DNA of 32,504 nucleotides, from NCBI GenBank assembly GCA_023662705.1, contig JAMPIM010000023.1, positions 1-32,504 on the forward strand, given 5' to 3'. The position numbers were made by a program, and so were the translations under genes. This document shows, piece by piece, positions 1-7,225 of the stretch (the first letter of the stretch is position 1; each line of letters opens with the position of its first letter). A model generated the notes under the pieces. It did no database searches and was not told where the DNA came from. It saw only the letters and a program-made list of their open reading frames with translations. The DNA is from Candidatus Gastranaerophilales bacterium (GTDB lineage Bacteria > Cyanobacteriota > Vampirovibrionia > Gastranaerophilales > Gastranaerophilaceae).

Positions 1-977
1 GTGCATCTGCAAAATCTTATGATATGCCGCTATACAGATACTTAGGCGGAGTAAACGCAGTAGTTCTTCCAACCCCGATGATGAATATTCTAAACGGCGG
101 AGTACACGCAAACAATAATCTTGATTTTCAAGAGTTTATGATTGCACCGACAGGTGTTTCATCATTCTCGGAAGCCATAAAAGCAGGAGCAGAAATATTC
201 CAAACTCTAAAACAAATTTTAAACGAAATGGGACTTCCAACAACAGTAGGTGATGAAGGCGGATTTGCACCAAATTTAAGCTGCACAGAACAAGCACTAG
301 AAGTAATTATTAAAGCAATAGAAAAAGCAGGATATAACACAAAAATTATCAAAATCTGTCTTGACATAGCAGCATCAGAACTCTACGAGGAAGGCGAATG
401 TTCAGGCGGAGTCTGCTCTTTATCAAAATATAAACTAACAGGAGAAAATCATAGTTTCACCTCGGAAGAAATGATTAATTATTTAGCAAAACTCGTTCAA
501 GATTATCCGATTATTTCAATCGAAGACGGACTTGCAGAAGACGACGAACTCGGATGGCAGGCACTTACTGCAAAACTCGGTACAAAATGCCAGCTTGTCG
601 GAGATGATTTGTTTGTAACAAATGTTGAAAGACTTGCAGGCGGGATAAAGAAACGACTTGCCAACTCAATTCTTATTAAACCAAACCAAATCGGAACTTT
701 ATCAGAAACTTTAGATACGATTTTAATGGCACAAAAACATAATTATTCTACAATTATTTCTCACCGCTCCGGAGAGACAGAAGACACATTTATTGCAGAT
801 TTAGCAGTAGCAGTCAATGCAGGATTAATTAAAACAGGGTCGCTTTCAAGAACGGATAGAATCTGCAAATACAACAGACTTCTTAAAATTGAAGAAGAAC
901 TCGGATTGAATGCTAAATACCTGGGAATAAAAGCATTTAAAGGCGCATTTATAGAAGAAGATTGCTGTACAGGATAA
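1..977 (+). CDS. eno: Enolase (5'-truncated by window edge)
   Basis: Enolase converts 2-phosphoglycerate to phosphoenolpyruvate in glycolysis, in the cytoplasm. The open frame runs from base 3 to the stop at 975-977, giving about 324 residues of a family usually near 430, so roughly the first 105-110 residues lie outside the window. Family marks are clear: LPLYRYLGG-like start of the barrel (MPLYRYLGG), VGDEGGFAPN, the metal-site segment SIEDGLAEDD, the signature LIKPNQIGTLSET and the active-site SHRSGETEDTFIADLAV. There is a small Cys-containing insertion (EGECSGGVCS) before the KYKLTGE segment, and the C-terminus ends in acidic residues then CCTG. The ATG at 24 is internal, not the start. 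It is followed by a hairpin and the pdxJ promoter. Identification is certain; only the start is missing. Confidence 0.97.
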   Translation, partial: ASAKSYDMPLYRYLGGVNAVVLPTPMMNILNGGVHANNNLDFQEFMIAPTGVSSFSEAIKAGAEIFQTLKQILNEMGLPTTVGDEGGFAPNLSCTEQALEVIIKAIEKAGYNTKIIKICLDIAASELYEEGECSGGVCSLSKYKLTGENHSFTSEEMINYLAKLVQDYPIISIEDGLAEDDELGWQALTAKLGTKCQLVGDDLFVTNVERLAGGIKKRLANSILIKPNQIGTLSETLDTILMAQKHNYSTIISHRSGETEDTFIADLAVAVNAGLIKTGSLSRTDRICKYNRLLKIEEELGLNAKYLGIKAFKGAFIEEDCCTG

Positions 978-981
978 AACC

Positions 982-1010
982 TTGTTACATTTACCCCTTT
1001 GGGGTAAAAT
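982..1010 (+). promoter_or_regulatory. Promoter for pdxJ
   Basis: TTGTTA (982-987) and TAAAAT (1005-1010) are separated by 17 nt, a standard sigma-70 arrangement with 4/6 and 5/6 matches. Transcription would start about 10 nt before the ribosome binding site of pdxJ. The -10 box lies partly in the 3' arm of an 8-bp hairpin, so the hairpin itself would mostly not be in the pdxJ message. Confidence 0.6.
990..1008 (+). other. Hairpin after eno
   Basis: TTTACCCC TTT GGGGTAAA is a perfect 8-bp stem with a 3-nt loop, 13 nt past the enolase stop codon. It is followed by AATATAG and not a T-run, so it is a poor intrinsic terminator. It may protect the 3' end of eno mRNA or act as a weak attenuator; it also overlaps the pdxJ promoter. 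Confidence 0.45.
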
Positions 1011-1033
1011 ATAGTCATTAAGGAGAAATGACT

Positions 1034-1744
1034 ATGTTATTAGGCGTAAATATAGACCATGTTGCAACACTCAGAAACGCAAGAGGCGGAGTAGACCCTG
1101 ATGTTTTGATGGCAGCAAGAATCTGCAAAGACTGCGGAGTTGCTTCAATCACAACTCATTTGAGAGAAGACAGAAGACACATCAAGGATTCTGATGTTGA
1201 ATCAATCAGAATGCTTCCGCGTACCCGCTTGAACTTAGAAATGGCAATGACTAAAGAAATGCAGGAAATTGCACTGCGCCTGAGACCGCACGCGGTTTGT
1301 ATTGTGCCTGAAAAAAGACAGGAACTCACAACCGAAGGCGGACTTGATGTTGAAGGTCAGCTTGATTGGGCAATTGAGTTTACAAAACCGCTTTTAGAAA
1401 AAAATATTGAAGTAAGTTTCTTTATTGACCCTGATGTTCATCAAATTTCTGCGGTTTCAAAAACAGGTGCTCCGTTTATTGAATTACATACAGGAAGATA
1501 TTCGGAAGTTTTTGGAACAGAAGAGGAAGAAAAAGCGTTTCAGGATTTAAAAGGCGCTGCTATTTTTGCCCAGAATTTCGGGTTAAAAGTTAATGCTGGT
1601 CACGGTTTGAACTACCAAAACGTAAAAAGAATGCACGAGATTCCAAATCTTGTTGAATTAAATATCGGACATTCAATTATTGCGCGTTCGATTTTCGTTG
1701 GGCTTGAACAAGCGGTTAAAGAGATGAAAGGATTAGTAGAATGA
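1034..1744 (+). CDS. pdxJ: Pyridoxine 5'-phosphate synthase PdxJ
   Basis: PdxJ condenses 1-deoxyxylulose 5-phosphate with 3-amino-2-oxopropyl phosphate to pyridoxine 5'-phosphate, the ring-closing step of DXP-dependent vitamin B6 synthesis; it is a cytoplasmic TIM barrel. The start LLGVNIDHVATLRNARGG and the segments ITTHLREDRRHI, LNLEMAMT, IELHTGRYSE, VNAGHGLNY and LNIGHSIIARS are family hallmarks. Two in-frame ATGs exist, at 1028 and 1034; the strong ribosome site AAGGAG ends at 1025, only 2 nt before the first and 8 nt before the second, so 1034 is preferred (236 residues against about 240 usual). The stop overlaps the next start as ATGA. The cofactor product serves several PLP enzymes encoded here (NifS, BioA), though that link is only inference. 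Confidence 0.95.
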   Translation: MLLGVNIDHVATLRNARGGVDPDVLMAARICKDCGVASITTHLREDRRHIKDSDVESIRMLPRTRLNLEMAMTKEMQEIALRLRPHAVCIVPEKRQELTTEGGLDVEGQLDWAIEFTKPLLEKNIEVSFFIDPDVHQISAVSKTGAPFIELHTGRYSEVFGTEEEEKAFQDLKGAAIFAQNFGLKVNAGHGLNYQNVKRMHEIPNLVELNIGHSIIARSIFVGLEQAVKEMKGLVE

Positions 1745-2055
1745 AATCTAAAGAAGAAGTCATAGCTGAAATGCAGCTTGTTGTTGAGCAAATGAGACTT
1801 GATGACATTGAAGAAAATCCTGATTGCGAGTTTGAATATTTTACCTGCAACGCATGCGGTGATACAAAACCGCTGGCAGGTTCAGTACAATACGGCCCAT
1901 ACAGGCTTTGCAACGATTGCGTTTTATTTGCAGAAGCAGGATTTGAGCTTGGTCAAATCAAGACAATTGATGATTTGGTTGACGCAATGGAAGATAAAAG
2001 ACTGGAAGCAGACTGCGAATTTATCAAAAACGAAGAGAAGAAACTACAAAATTAG
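1741..2055 (+). CDS. Small zinc-ribbon protein, unknown function
   Basis: A 104-residue acidic protein that I do not recognise as a named family. Two CxxC pairs, C36-N-A-C39 and C57-N-D-C60, spaced by 17 residues, look like a treble-clef or zinc-ribbon metal site. The flanks are helical and rich in Glu, Asp and Lys (start MKSKEEVIAEMQLVVEQM, end EKKLQN). It is translationally coupled to pdxJ by a 4-nt ATGA overlap and so shares its message. No catalytic motif is visible. A second frame through the same DNA is open too, but it lacks a ribosome site and this metal motif. The protein is probably real and lineage-restricted; the metal binding is inferred from the cysteines. Confidence 0.8.
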   Translation: MKSKEEVIAEMQLVVEQMRLDDIEENPDCEFEYFTCNACGDTKPLAGSVQYGPYRLCNDCVLFAEAGFELGQIKTIDDLVDAMEDKRLEADCEFIKNEEKKLQN

Positions 2056-2089
2056 GGTAATGTAATTCTACCATGTTTGTATTAAAATA

Positions 2090-2118
2090 TACCTAGAAAT
2101 CCAACCAGTCGCGAGGTA
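2090..2118 (+). promoter_or_regulatory. Inverted repeat covering the nifU ribosome site
   Basis: TACCT (2090-2094) and AGGTA (2114-2118) are complementary across 19 nt, and the 3' arm contains the nifU Shine-Dalgarno GAGGT (2113-2117). A TAAAAT box lies just upstream (2083-2088) without a good -35. The arms could pair in the 5' leader and hide the ribosome site, or form an operator for an Fe-S regulator. The stem is short, so confidence is low. Confidence 0.25.
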
Positions 2119-2123
2119 GAAAT

Positions 2124-2966
2124 ATGTGGGATTATTCGGAAAAAGTTTTGGATCACTATAGAAATCCAAGAAACGTCGGCAAAATTGATGATGCTGATAT
2201 GATAGGAGAGGCGGGCTCTTTAGCGTGCGGTGATTCCTTAAAAATATATATAAAATTAGATGGTGACAAAGTTATTGATGCAAAGTTCCAAACATTCGGA
2301 TGCGGTTCTGCCGTAGCTGCATCAAGTATTTTAACTGAAATGATTATCGGAAAATCATTGGACGAAGTCAAAAAAATTACCAATAAAGAAATTGCAGAAG
2401 CTCTTGACGGACTTCCGCAGCAGAAAATGCATTGCTCTGTAATGGGCAGAGAAGCACTTGAAGATGCTTTGAAAAAATATTACGGAGAAGAGTCAGAAGA
2501 ATGGCAGGAAATCGAACTTGCCGAACACGCTCACGCCGGTGAGAAAATCATTTGTACCTGCTTTAATGTAACAGAAAACCAAATCTGGGAAGCTGTAAAA
2601 GTTAACGGACTTAAAACAGTGGAAGAGGTTACAAACTATACAAAAGCAGGCGGAGCTTGCGGACGCTGTAAAGGTTTAATCAAAGATATTATTGATACTT
2701 ACCTTAAAAAAGAAGGTAAACAGACTGAATTAACAGCAACTCAAAAAATTCTTAAAATAAGCAAAGTTATTGAACAGCAGATTTCTCCGGAACTCCAAAA
2801 AGACGGCGGAGATATCGAGCTTGTTGATATTGACGGCAATGTTGTTAAAGTTAAGCTTACAGGCATGTGCAGCGGATGCAAAAATGCTTCTATGACTTTA
2901 AAAAACTTTGTTGAATCAGTTTTGAAAGAAAAAGTTGATGAAAAAATTGAGGTAGAACAAGTATGA
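2124..2966 (+). CDS. nifU: Fe-S cluster assembly scaffold NifU (three-domain)
   Basis: Scaffold on which [2Fe-2S]/[4Fe-4S] clusters are built from NifS-derived sulfur and passed to target proteins. At 280 residues it is the full three-domain form. Residues 1-125 are IscU-like with the three cluster cysteines C35, C60 and C104 (after MH). Residues 140-190 form the Bfd-like [2Fe-2S] domain with C144-x-C146 and C179-x2-C182. Residues 205-275 form the Nfu domain with C249-x2-C252 in GMCSGCKNA. The start has Shine-Dalgarno GAGGT 6 nt upstream. The stop overlaps the nifS start (ATGA). No nitrogenase genes are present in the window, so this is probably the general Fe-S system of the cell rather than a nitrogen-fixation one. 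Confidence 0.96.
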   Translation: MWDYSEKVLDHYRNPRNVGKIDDADMIGEAGSLACGDSLKIYIKLDGDKVIDAKFQTFGCGSAVAASSILTEMIIGKSLDEVKKITNKEIAEALDGLPQQKMHCSVMGREALEDALKKYYGEESEEWQEIELAEHAHAGEKIICTCFNVTENQIWEAVKVNGLKTVEEVTNYTKAGGACGRCKGLIKDIIDTYLKKEGKQTELTATQKILKISKVIEQQISPELQKDGGDIELVDIDGNVVKVKLTGMCSGCKNASMTLKNFVESVLKEKVDEKIEVEQV

Positions 2967-4150
2967 TTTACCTTGATAACAACGCAACGACAAAAATAGA
3001 TGCAGACGTTTTAGGAGAAATGATTCCTTTCCTTAGTGAACATTACGCAAACCCTTCAAGCATGTATGATTTTGCGAAAAAACCTGCTGAAGCTTTAAAA
3101 AAAGCTCGCGTTCAGGTTCGTGATTTTTTGGGCGCAGCAAATGAAAAAGAAATCTATTTTACATCTTGCGGTTCAGAATCTGCAAACACAGCTATAAAAG
3201 GAGTGCTTAACTGTAATAAAGAAAAGAAGCATATTATTACTACCAAAGTTGAACATCCTTGCGTTCTAAACACCTATAAAGAACTTGAAAAACGCGGTTA
3301 CGAAGTTGACTACATCGGAGTTAATTCCCGCGGCGAGTTGGAAGTTGAAGAATTAAAAGAAAAGTTAAGAAAAGACACTGCACTTGTTTCCGTAATGTGG
3401 GCAAACAATGAAACTGGCGTCATTTATCCTGTAGAAGAAATCGCGGAAATAATTAAAACCCGCTCACCTGAAACAATGTTTTTTGTAGACGCAGTTCAAG
3501 CAGGCGGAAAAATCCCTGTTAATGTAAAAGATACAAAAATTGATTTACTGGGAATCTCAGGACACAAATTCCACGCACCAAAAGGGGTTGGAGCATTATA
3601 TGTTAAACCTTCAACAAGAATTACTCCGCTAATCAACGGCGGACATCAAGAACGCGGCATGAGAGCAGGAACTGAGAATGTTCCTTATATTGTTGGTCTT
3701 GGCAAAGCGGCCGAATTGGCACAAGACGCGCTTGATTATGAATTAAAAGAAGTAAAAAGACTTCGTGACAAATTAGAAGAAGGTATTTTAAAGAATGTAT
3801 TCAATGCAAGATTAAATACTTCAATTACAAACAGAGTACCAAATACCACAAATATTGGGTTTGAATATGTAGAAGGCGAATTGATTCTGCTTCATTTAAG
3901 CGATTTGGGAATCTGCGCAAGCTCAGGCAGTGCCTGCACATCAGGTTCACTGGAGCCGAGCCATGTATTAAGAGCAATGGGAATCCCGTTCACCGCTCTT
4001 CACGGTTCAATCAGATTCTCTCTTTCAAGGTTTACAACCGAAAAAGAAATTGATTATGTAATCGAAAACATGCCTGCAATAATGGAAAAATTGACTAAAA
4101 TTTCTCCGTTTCAGGATGAATTAGAAGCATTGAAAAAACTAAGAGGTTAG
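2963..4150 (+). CDS. nifS: Cysteine desulfurase NifS/IscS family
   Basis: PLP enzyme that removes sulfur from L-cysteine as an enzyme-bound persulfide and delivers it to NifU. The protein is 395 residues, normal for group I desulfurases. Visible marks: start IYLDNNATTKID, PLP-contact VEHP at 96-99, ANNETG at 147-152, FVDAVQ at 174-179, the Schiff-base lysine K202 in SGHKFHAPKG, and the mobile catalytic cysteine C325 in SSGSACTSGSLEPSHVL, whose loop is the long group I type. It is coupled to nifU by a 4-nt overlap, so scaffold and sulfur donor are made together. NifS and IscS cannot be cleanly separated by sequence alone; the neighbouring nifU favours NifS. Confidence 0.96.
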   Translation: MIYLDNNATTKIDADVLGEMIPFLSEHYANPSSMYDFAKKPAEALKKARVQVRDFLGAANEKEIYFTSCGSESANTAIKGVLNCNKEKKHIITTKVEHPCVLNTYKELEKRGYEVDYIGVNSRGELEVEELKEKLRKDTALVSVMWANNETGVIYPVEEIAEIIKTRSPETMFFVDAVQAGGKIPVNVKDTKIDLLGISGHKFHAPKGVGALYVKPSTRITPLINGGHQERGMRAGTENVPYIVGLGKAAELAQDALDYELKEVKRLRDKLEEGILKNVFNARLNTSITNRVPNTTNIGFEYVEGELILLHLSDLGICASSGSACTSGSLEPSHVLRAMGIPFTALHGSIRFSLSRFTTEKEIDYVIENMPAIMEKLTKISPFQDELEALKKLRG

Positions 4151-4151
4151 T

Positions 4152-4985
4152 ATGGAATATATTTTTAGTGAATTAGGCAAATTTTTTATGACTCATTCAA
4201 GATTCATAATCGGAGTCATAATTAACCTTATAATTATCAGTGTTTTTATTAGAATTACAGATACTTTTACATCAAAATTCGAACAACGATTGAGAGGTAA
4301 GAATCCTGATTCTCCGCTTCTGAACCTCATGCCTGTTTTAACCCGTATTTTTAAAGCAATTGTAATATTTATGCTTCTTGCAGGGTTCTTGCAAAGTTTT
4401 GGTTATAATGTAGCATCACTTATTGCAGGTTTCGGAATCACAGGTTTGGCAGTAGGTTTTGCAGCAAAAGAAGCTATTGGAAATGTTTTCGGCTCTATTG
4501 GGCTGCTTGCGGATAAAGTTTACAAAATAGGTGAATATATTTCATTCAACGGTTATGAAGGAACTGTAGAAAATATTAATCTCCGTTCAACCACAATCAG
4601 AACTCTGGACGGGTTTCAGGTAAATGTCCCTAATAACGTACTTGCAAACGAAGAAATCACAAATGTTTCACAAATCCATCAACGCAGAATTGATATCTCG
4701 GTTGATATTGAATACGGAACATCAAACGAAAAAATTGACCGCGCCTTAGAAATTCTGCACGAAGTTGCACACCGTGACAGCAGAATCAAAGACGGAGAAC
4801 TCTCATTTATTGACAATATGGCTCCAAGTTCTATTGTAGTAAGACTTGTTGCTTACACGGATAAAACTTCATGGGCAGATTTCATATTAGTAAAAAGTGA
4901 AGTTTTAAGACAGATTATTCACCGTTTTCGCGAAGAAGGAATTGAATTTGCATTCCCTTCTACAAGTGTTTATATGGCTAAGTAA
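4152..4985 (+). CDS. Small-conductance mechanosensitive channel, MscS family
   Basis: Inner-membrane channel that opens under membrane tension to release solutes on osmotic downshock. The 277-residue protein has hydrophobic segments at about 15-37, 58-80 and 85-118. The third is the pore-lining helix rich in Gly and Ala (GLAVGFAAKEAIGNVFGSIG), followed by the beta domain with GTVENINLRSTTIRT and VPNNVLANEEITN, and a mixed C-terminal domain ending in FPSTSVYM, a typical MscS ending. It begins one base after the nifS stop, with AGAGG as ribosome site, so it rides on the nif message. The family call is firm; the exact homologue is not determined. Confidence 0.93.
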   Translation: MEYIFSELGKFFMTHSRFIIGVIINLIIISVFIRITDTFTSKFEQRLRGKNPDSPLLNLMPVLTRIFKAIVIFMLLAGFLQSFGYNVASLIAGFGITGLAVGFAAKEAIGNVFGSIGLLADKVYKIGEYISFNGYEGTVENINLRSTTIRTLDGFQVNVPNNVLANEEITNVSQIHQRRIDISVDIEYGTSNEKIDRALEILHEVAHRDSRIKDGELSFIDNMAPSSIVVRLVAYTDKTSWADFILVKSEVLRQIIHRFREEGIEFAFPSTSVYMAK

Positions 4986-4997
4986 TTAAAGGTTAGT

Positions 4998-6125
4998 ATG
5001 AAAAAGATTTTAATAATATTGGGGATATTGTGCGTTGGCACAGCTTTTGCAGCAATGCCTGCCAATAAACTTTATGAGGAAAAAGTAAATTCCGTACTAT
5101 TTATTGAAACCCAGAGCGGAACAGGAAGCGGTATCGTTCTGAAAGAAGACGGAACTTTTGTAACCTGTTTCCATGTTATTGATAATGCTGATTATATCAA
5201 CGCTAAAACCAAAGACGGCAAAACATATAAAGTTAACGGATATAAATATCTGAATCCCAAAAACGATGTTGCTATTTTAACCATTACATCAAAAAACAAA
5301 TTTACACCAATAACATTGAATGACAAAATTAATATCGGTGATATTATTTACACAATTGCTAATCCTAAAAAATTACAATTTGTTTTTTCCGACGGAATGA
5401 TAAACCAGTTTTCAAAGGAAAAAATCCAGTTTTCTGCACCGACTTCACCGGGGTCAAGCGGCGGCGCTCTCTTAAACGAAAACGGAGAACTAATCGGGAT
5501 GATTACATCACAGTATAATCCTTCCAAAGCCCAGAATATAAACTTTGCTCTGCCAAATTCTTATTTTGCACCTTATATGGATAAGAAAAAGAAAAGTAAT
5601 TCAAAAAATATGAATTGGACTGAATTTGTTGTCAGCACTCTAAAAGAAAAAGATTTGGCAGAATTTATAAACTACGCTATGGCAACAGATAACAGAACCA
5701 TGGTTTACAAATATATGAAAGGACTCACAGAAGAAATTGAATCCGATGACTATGCTCTATACGGTTCAATGGCAATACTGTCTTTCATGGAAAACGCAGG
5801 CGAAAAGAATTTGATAGATGATGCGATGAAGTGGTTCGCGCTTTCAATCAATAGCAATAAAAATATTGAACTCTCTGCATACGGATTATTTTTAGGTTCG
5901 TTTTTAAGTATGAATGTTGATAATTATGACATTTATTATGATTACATAAAAAAATATCCGCGAACAAAAAAAGTACTTAATAAACAAATTGATGAATTAC
6001 TAAAATGCAATAAAAATGATTACGACTGTATCGATAATACTTTTTACAACATGAGTAATTACTTAAATTGCCTTGCAAAAGATGTGTACAAATCAAACGG
6101 AACAAAGAATGAAAAAGATAATTAA
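4998..6125 (+). CDS. Secreted trypsin-like serine protease with unknown C-terminal domain
   Basis: A cleavable signal peptide (MKKILIILGILCVGTAFA) directs export. Residues about 27-190 form a compact chymotrypsin-fold domain with a full triad: H59 in VTCFHVID, D90 in KNDVAIL and S154 in PGSSGGALLNENGELIG. This resembles the DegP/HtrA core, but no PDZ domain follows. Instead residues about 200-375 are helical and Lys/Asn-rich, with aromatic repeats that hint at Sel1/TPR-like helices; I recognise no family there. The gene overlaps the next one, another exported protein, by 17 nt, which suggests the two act together in the envelope. Protease activity is likely from the intact triad; the substrate is unknown. 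Confidence 0.85.
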   Translation: MKKILIILGILCVGTAFAAMPANKLYEEKVNSVLFIETQSGTGSGIVLKEDGTFVTCFHVIDNADYINAKTKDGKTYKVNGYKYLNPKNDVAILTITSKNKFTPITLNDKINIGDIIYTIANPKKLQFVFSDGMINQFSKEKIQFSAPTSPGSSGGALLNENGELIGMITSQYNPSKAQNINFALPNSYFAPYMDKKKKSNSKNMNWTEFVVSTLKEKDLAEFINYAMATDNRTMVYKYMKGLTEEIESDDYALYGSMAILSFMENAGEKNLIDDAMKWFALSINSNKNIELSAYGLFLGSFLSMNVDNYDIYYDYIKKYPRTKKVLNKQIDELLKCNKNDYDCIDNTFYNMSNYLNCLAKDVYKSNGTKNEKDN

Positions 6126-6585
6126 TATATTATTGCTTTTAATATTAACAATGCCTGTTTTGGCAAAAGAGAGTCCTGTCAGCAAAGGACAAAAACTTTA
6201 TGACAAAGGAAAATACACAGAAGCAATAATCGAGTTTTCAAAAACAGCTAAAAAAGATAAATTAGTGCTCATATCTGCTTACGAAAAGCGCGGTGATAAA
6301 TATTTTAATGAAAAAGAATTCGGAAAAGCCGCAAATGATTACAGAAGCGCTTTATTCTATGCATTATATTTTTATCCGGAACCGAATACAAATGTTTCTC
6401 ATCTTCAGAAAAACTTAAAAGATTGCGAAGCAAAACTTCATCTCAAAAACACAGCCAAAAGTCATTATTACACAGCAAAACTTCTTGATATAGCAGGTGA
6501 ATTTCCTGCATCAGCTTATGAATATATGCAAACAAAAAATCAGGAAAGAGCAAAACAAATAATTTCAGAACTAGAGGAAAAATGA
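6109..6585 (+). CDS. Small exported TPR-like protein
   Basis: The true start is probably ATG 6109, giving 158 residues that begin with a signal peptide (MKKIINILLLLILTMPVLA, cut before KES). An upstream ATG at 6073 in the same frame would put 12 polar residues ahead of the signal and is less likely. The mature part has tetratricopeptide-like helices, for example GQKLYDKGKYTEAIIEFSKT and GDKYFNEKEFGKAANDYRSA, the A/Y/G pattern of TPRs. The start lies inside the protease gene and the stop overlaps rlmH (ATGA), so all three are translated from one message. A role as an envelope adaptor for the neighbouring protease is inference from position. Confidence 0.8.
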   Translation: MKKIINILLLLILTMPVLAKESPVSKGQKLYDKGKYTEAIIEFSKTAKKDKLVLISAYEKRGDKYFNEKEFGKAANDYRSALFYALYFYPEPNTNVSHLQKNLKDCEAKLHLKNTAKSHYYTAKLLDIAGEFPASAYEYMQTKNQERAKQIISELEEK

Positions 6586-7049
6586 AAATAAAAATAATCG
6601 CACTCGGTAAAATCAAAGAAAAATTTCTAAAAGACGGAATAGATGAGTTCCTCAAACGTCTGACACCATACACAGCAATGGAAATTGTTGAGCTCAATCC
6701 TGTTGAAATCAAAGACAATCAAACAGAAAAAGCTCTTTTGGAAGAAGGGGAGAAAATATTATCAAACATCAAACCTGATTCCTACGTTATTACAATGGAA
6801 ATCTTAGGCAAACAATTATCCTCAGAAGATTTTGCAGCAAAAATAAACGAAATCACAATAAGCGGAATCAGTGAACTTGTTTTCATAATCGGTTCATCCT
6901 GCGGTATCGCGCCAACAGTAAGCCAAAGAGCTAATTTTAAATTAAGTATTTCTAAAATGACATTCCTGCACCAATTTGCAAGACTACTTCTTGTGGAACA
7001 AATTTATCGCGCGTTTAAGATTTTGAAAAATGAAACCTACCACAAGTAA
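6582..7049 (+). CDS. rlmH: 23S rRNA (pseudouridine1915-N3)-methyltransferase RlmH
   Basis: SPOUT-class enzyme that methylates pseudouridine 1915 in helix 69 of 23S rRNA using SAM, acting on the assembled ribosome. The 155-residue length fits the family. The C-terminal trefoil knot is clear: FIIGSSCG, then LSISKMTFLHQFARLLLVEQIYRAFKI and the terminal ETYHK. The usual GG(x)xG SAM loop here reads GSSCG, a change in a normally conserved spot, while the rest of the knot is intact. Start ATG overlaps the previous stop and is preceded by GAGG. A structured repeat element begins 13 nt after the stop. Confidence 0.95.
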   Translation: MKIKIIALGKIKEKFLKDGIDEFLKRLTPYTAMEIVELNPVEIKDNQTEKALLEEGEKILSNIKPDSYVITMEILGKQLSSEDFAAKINEITISGISELVFIIGSSCGIAPTVSQRANFKLSISKMTFLHQFARLLLVEQIYRAFKILKNETYHK

Positions 7050-7061
7050 CTTTTTCAACAA

Positions 7062-7154
7062 GGGGCGGAGCACATTTCATTGAGGCTACCGGCTTATATT
7101 CAGCCGCGTCCGTGCTCCTTTGGGTATATACTACAAGTTGGTTCGCGCCGGTTG
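7062..7154 (+). repeat. Structured intergenic element, copy 1
   Basis: About 93 nt, between rlmH and the papain-like gene, that recurs at 10508-10598. Main stem: GGAGCAC (7067-7073) with GTGCTCC (7112-7118), 7 bp. Inside it CGGCT (7090-7094) pairs with AGCCG (7102-7106). GGCG (7064-7067) could also pair with CGCC (7146-7149) as a closing helix. The 15-nt tail GGTTCGCGCCGGTTG (7140-7154) is identical in both copies. It is not a tRNA and I cannot match it to a known riboswitch. The functional strand is not settled; on the plus strand it would lie in the leader of the gene at 7226. Confidence 0.7.
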
Positions 7155-7225
7155 GGATTGGTGAGATTGCGTAATATTTCTTCACAAAAAAGCAAAAAGA
7201 CTAAAGAAATTGTTTTTATATATAT

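Noticed and set aside
1799..2065. An 88-codon plus-strand frame overlapping the zinc-ribbon gene
   Set aside because: It has no ribosome site, and the other frame is coupled to pdxJ and contains a paired CxxC motif.
6073..6108. Upstream start of the small exported TPR gene
   Set aside because: It would place 12 polar residues before a clear signal peptide that begins at ATG 6109.
7140..7154. GGTTCGCGCC resembles a tRNA T-loop, suggesting a tRNA gene in the intergenic element
   Set aside because: No acceptor, D or anticodon arm can be built around it in either copy, and the flanking fold is a single long stem instead.
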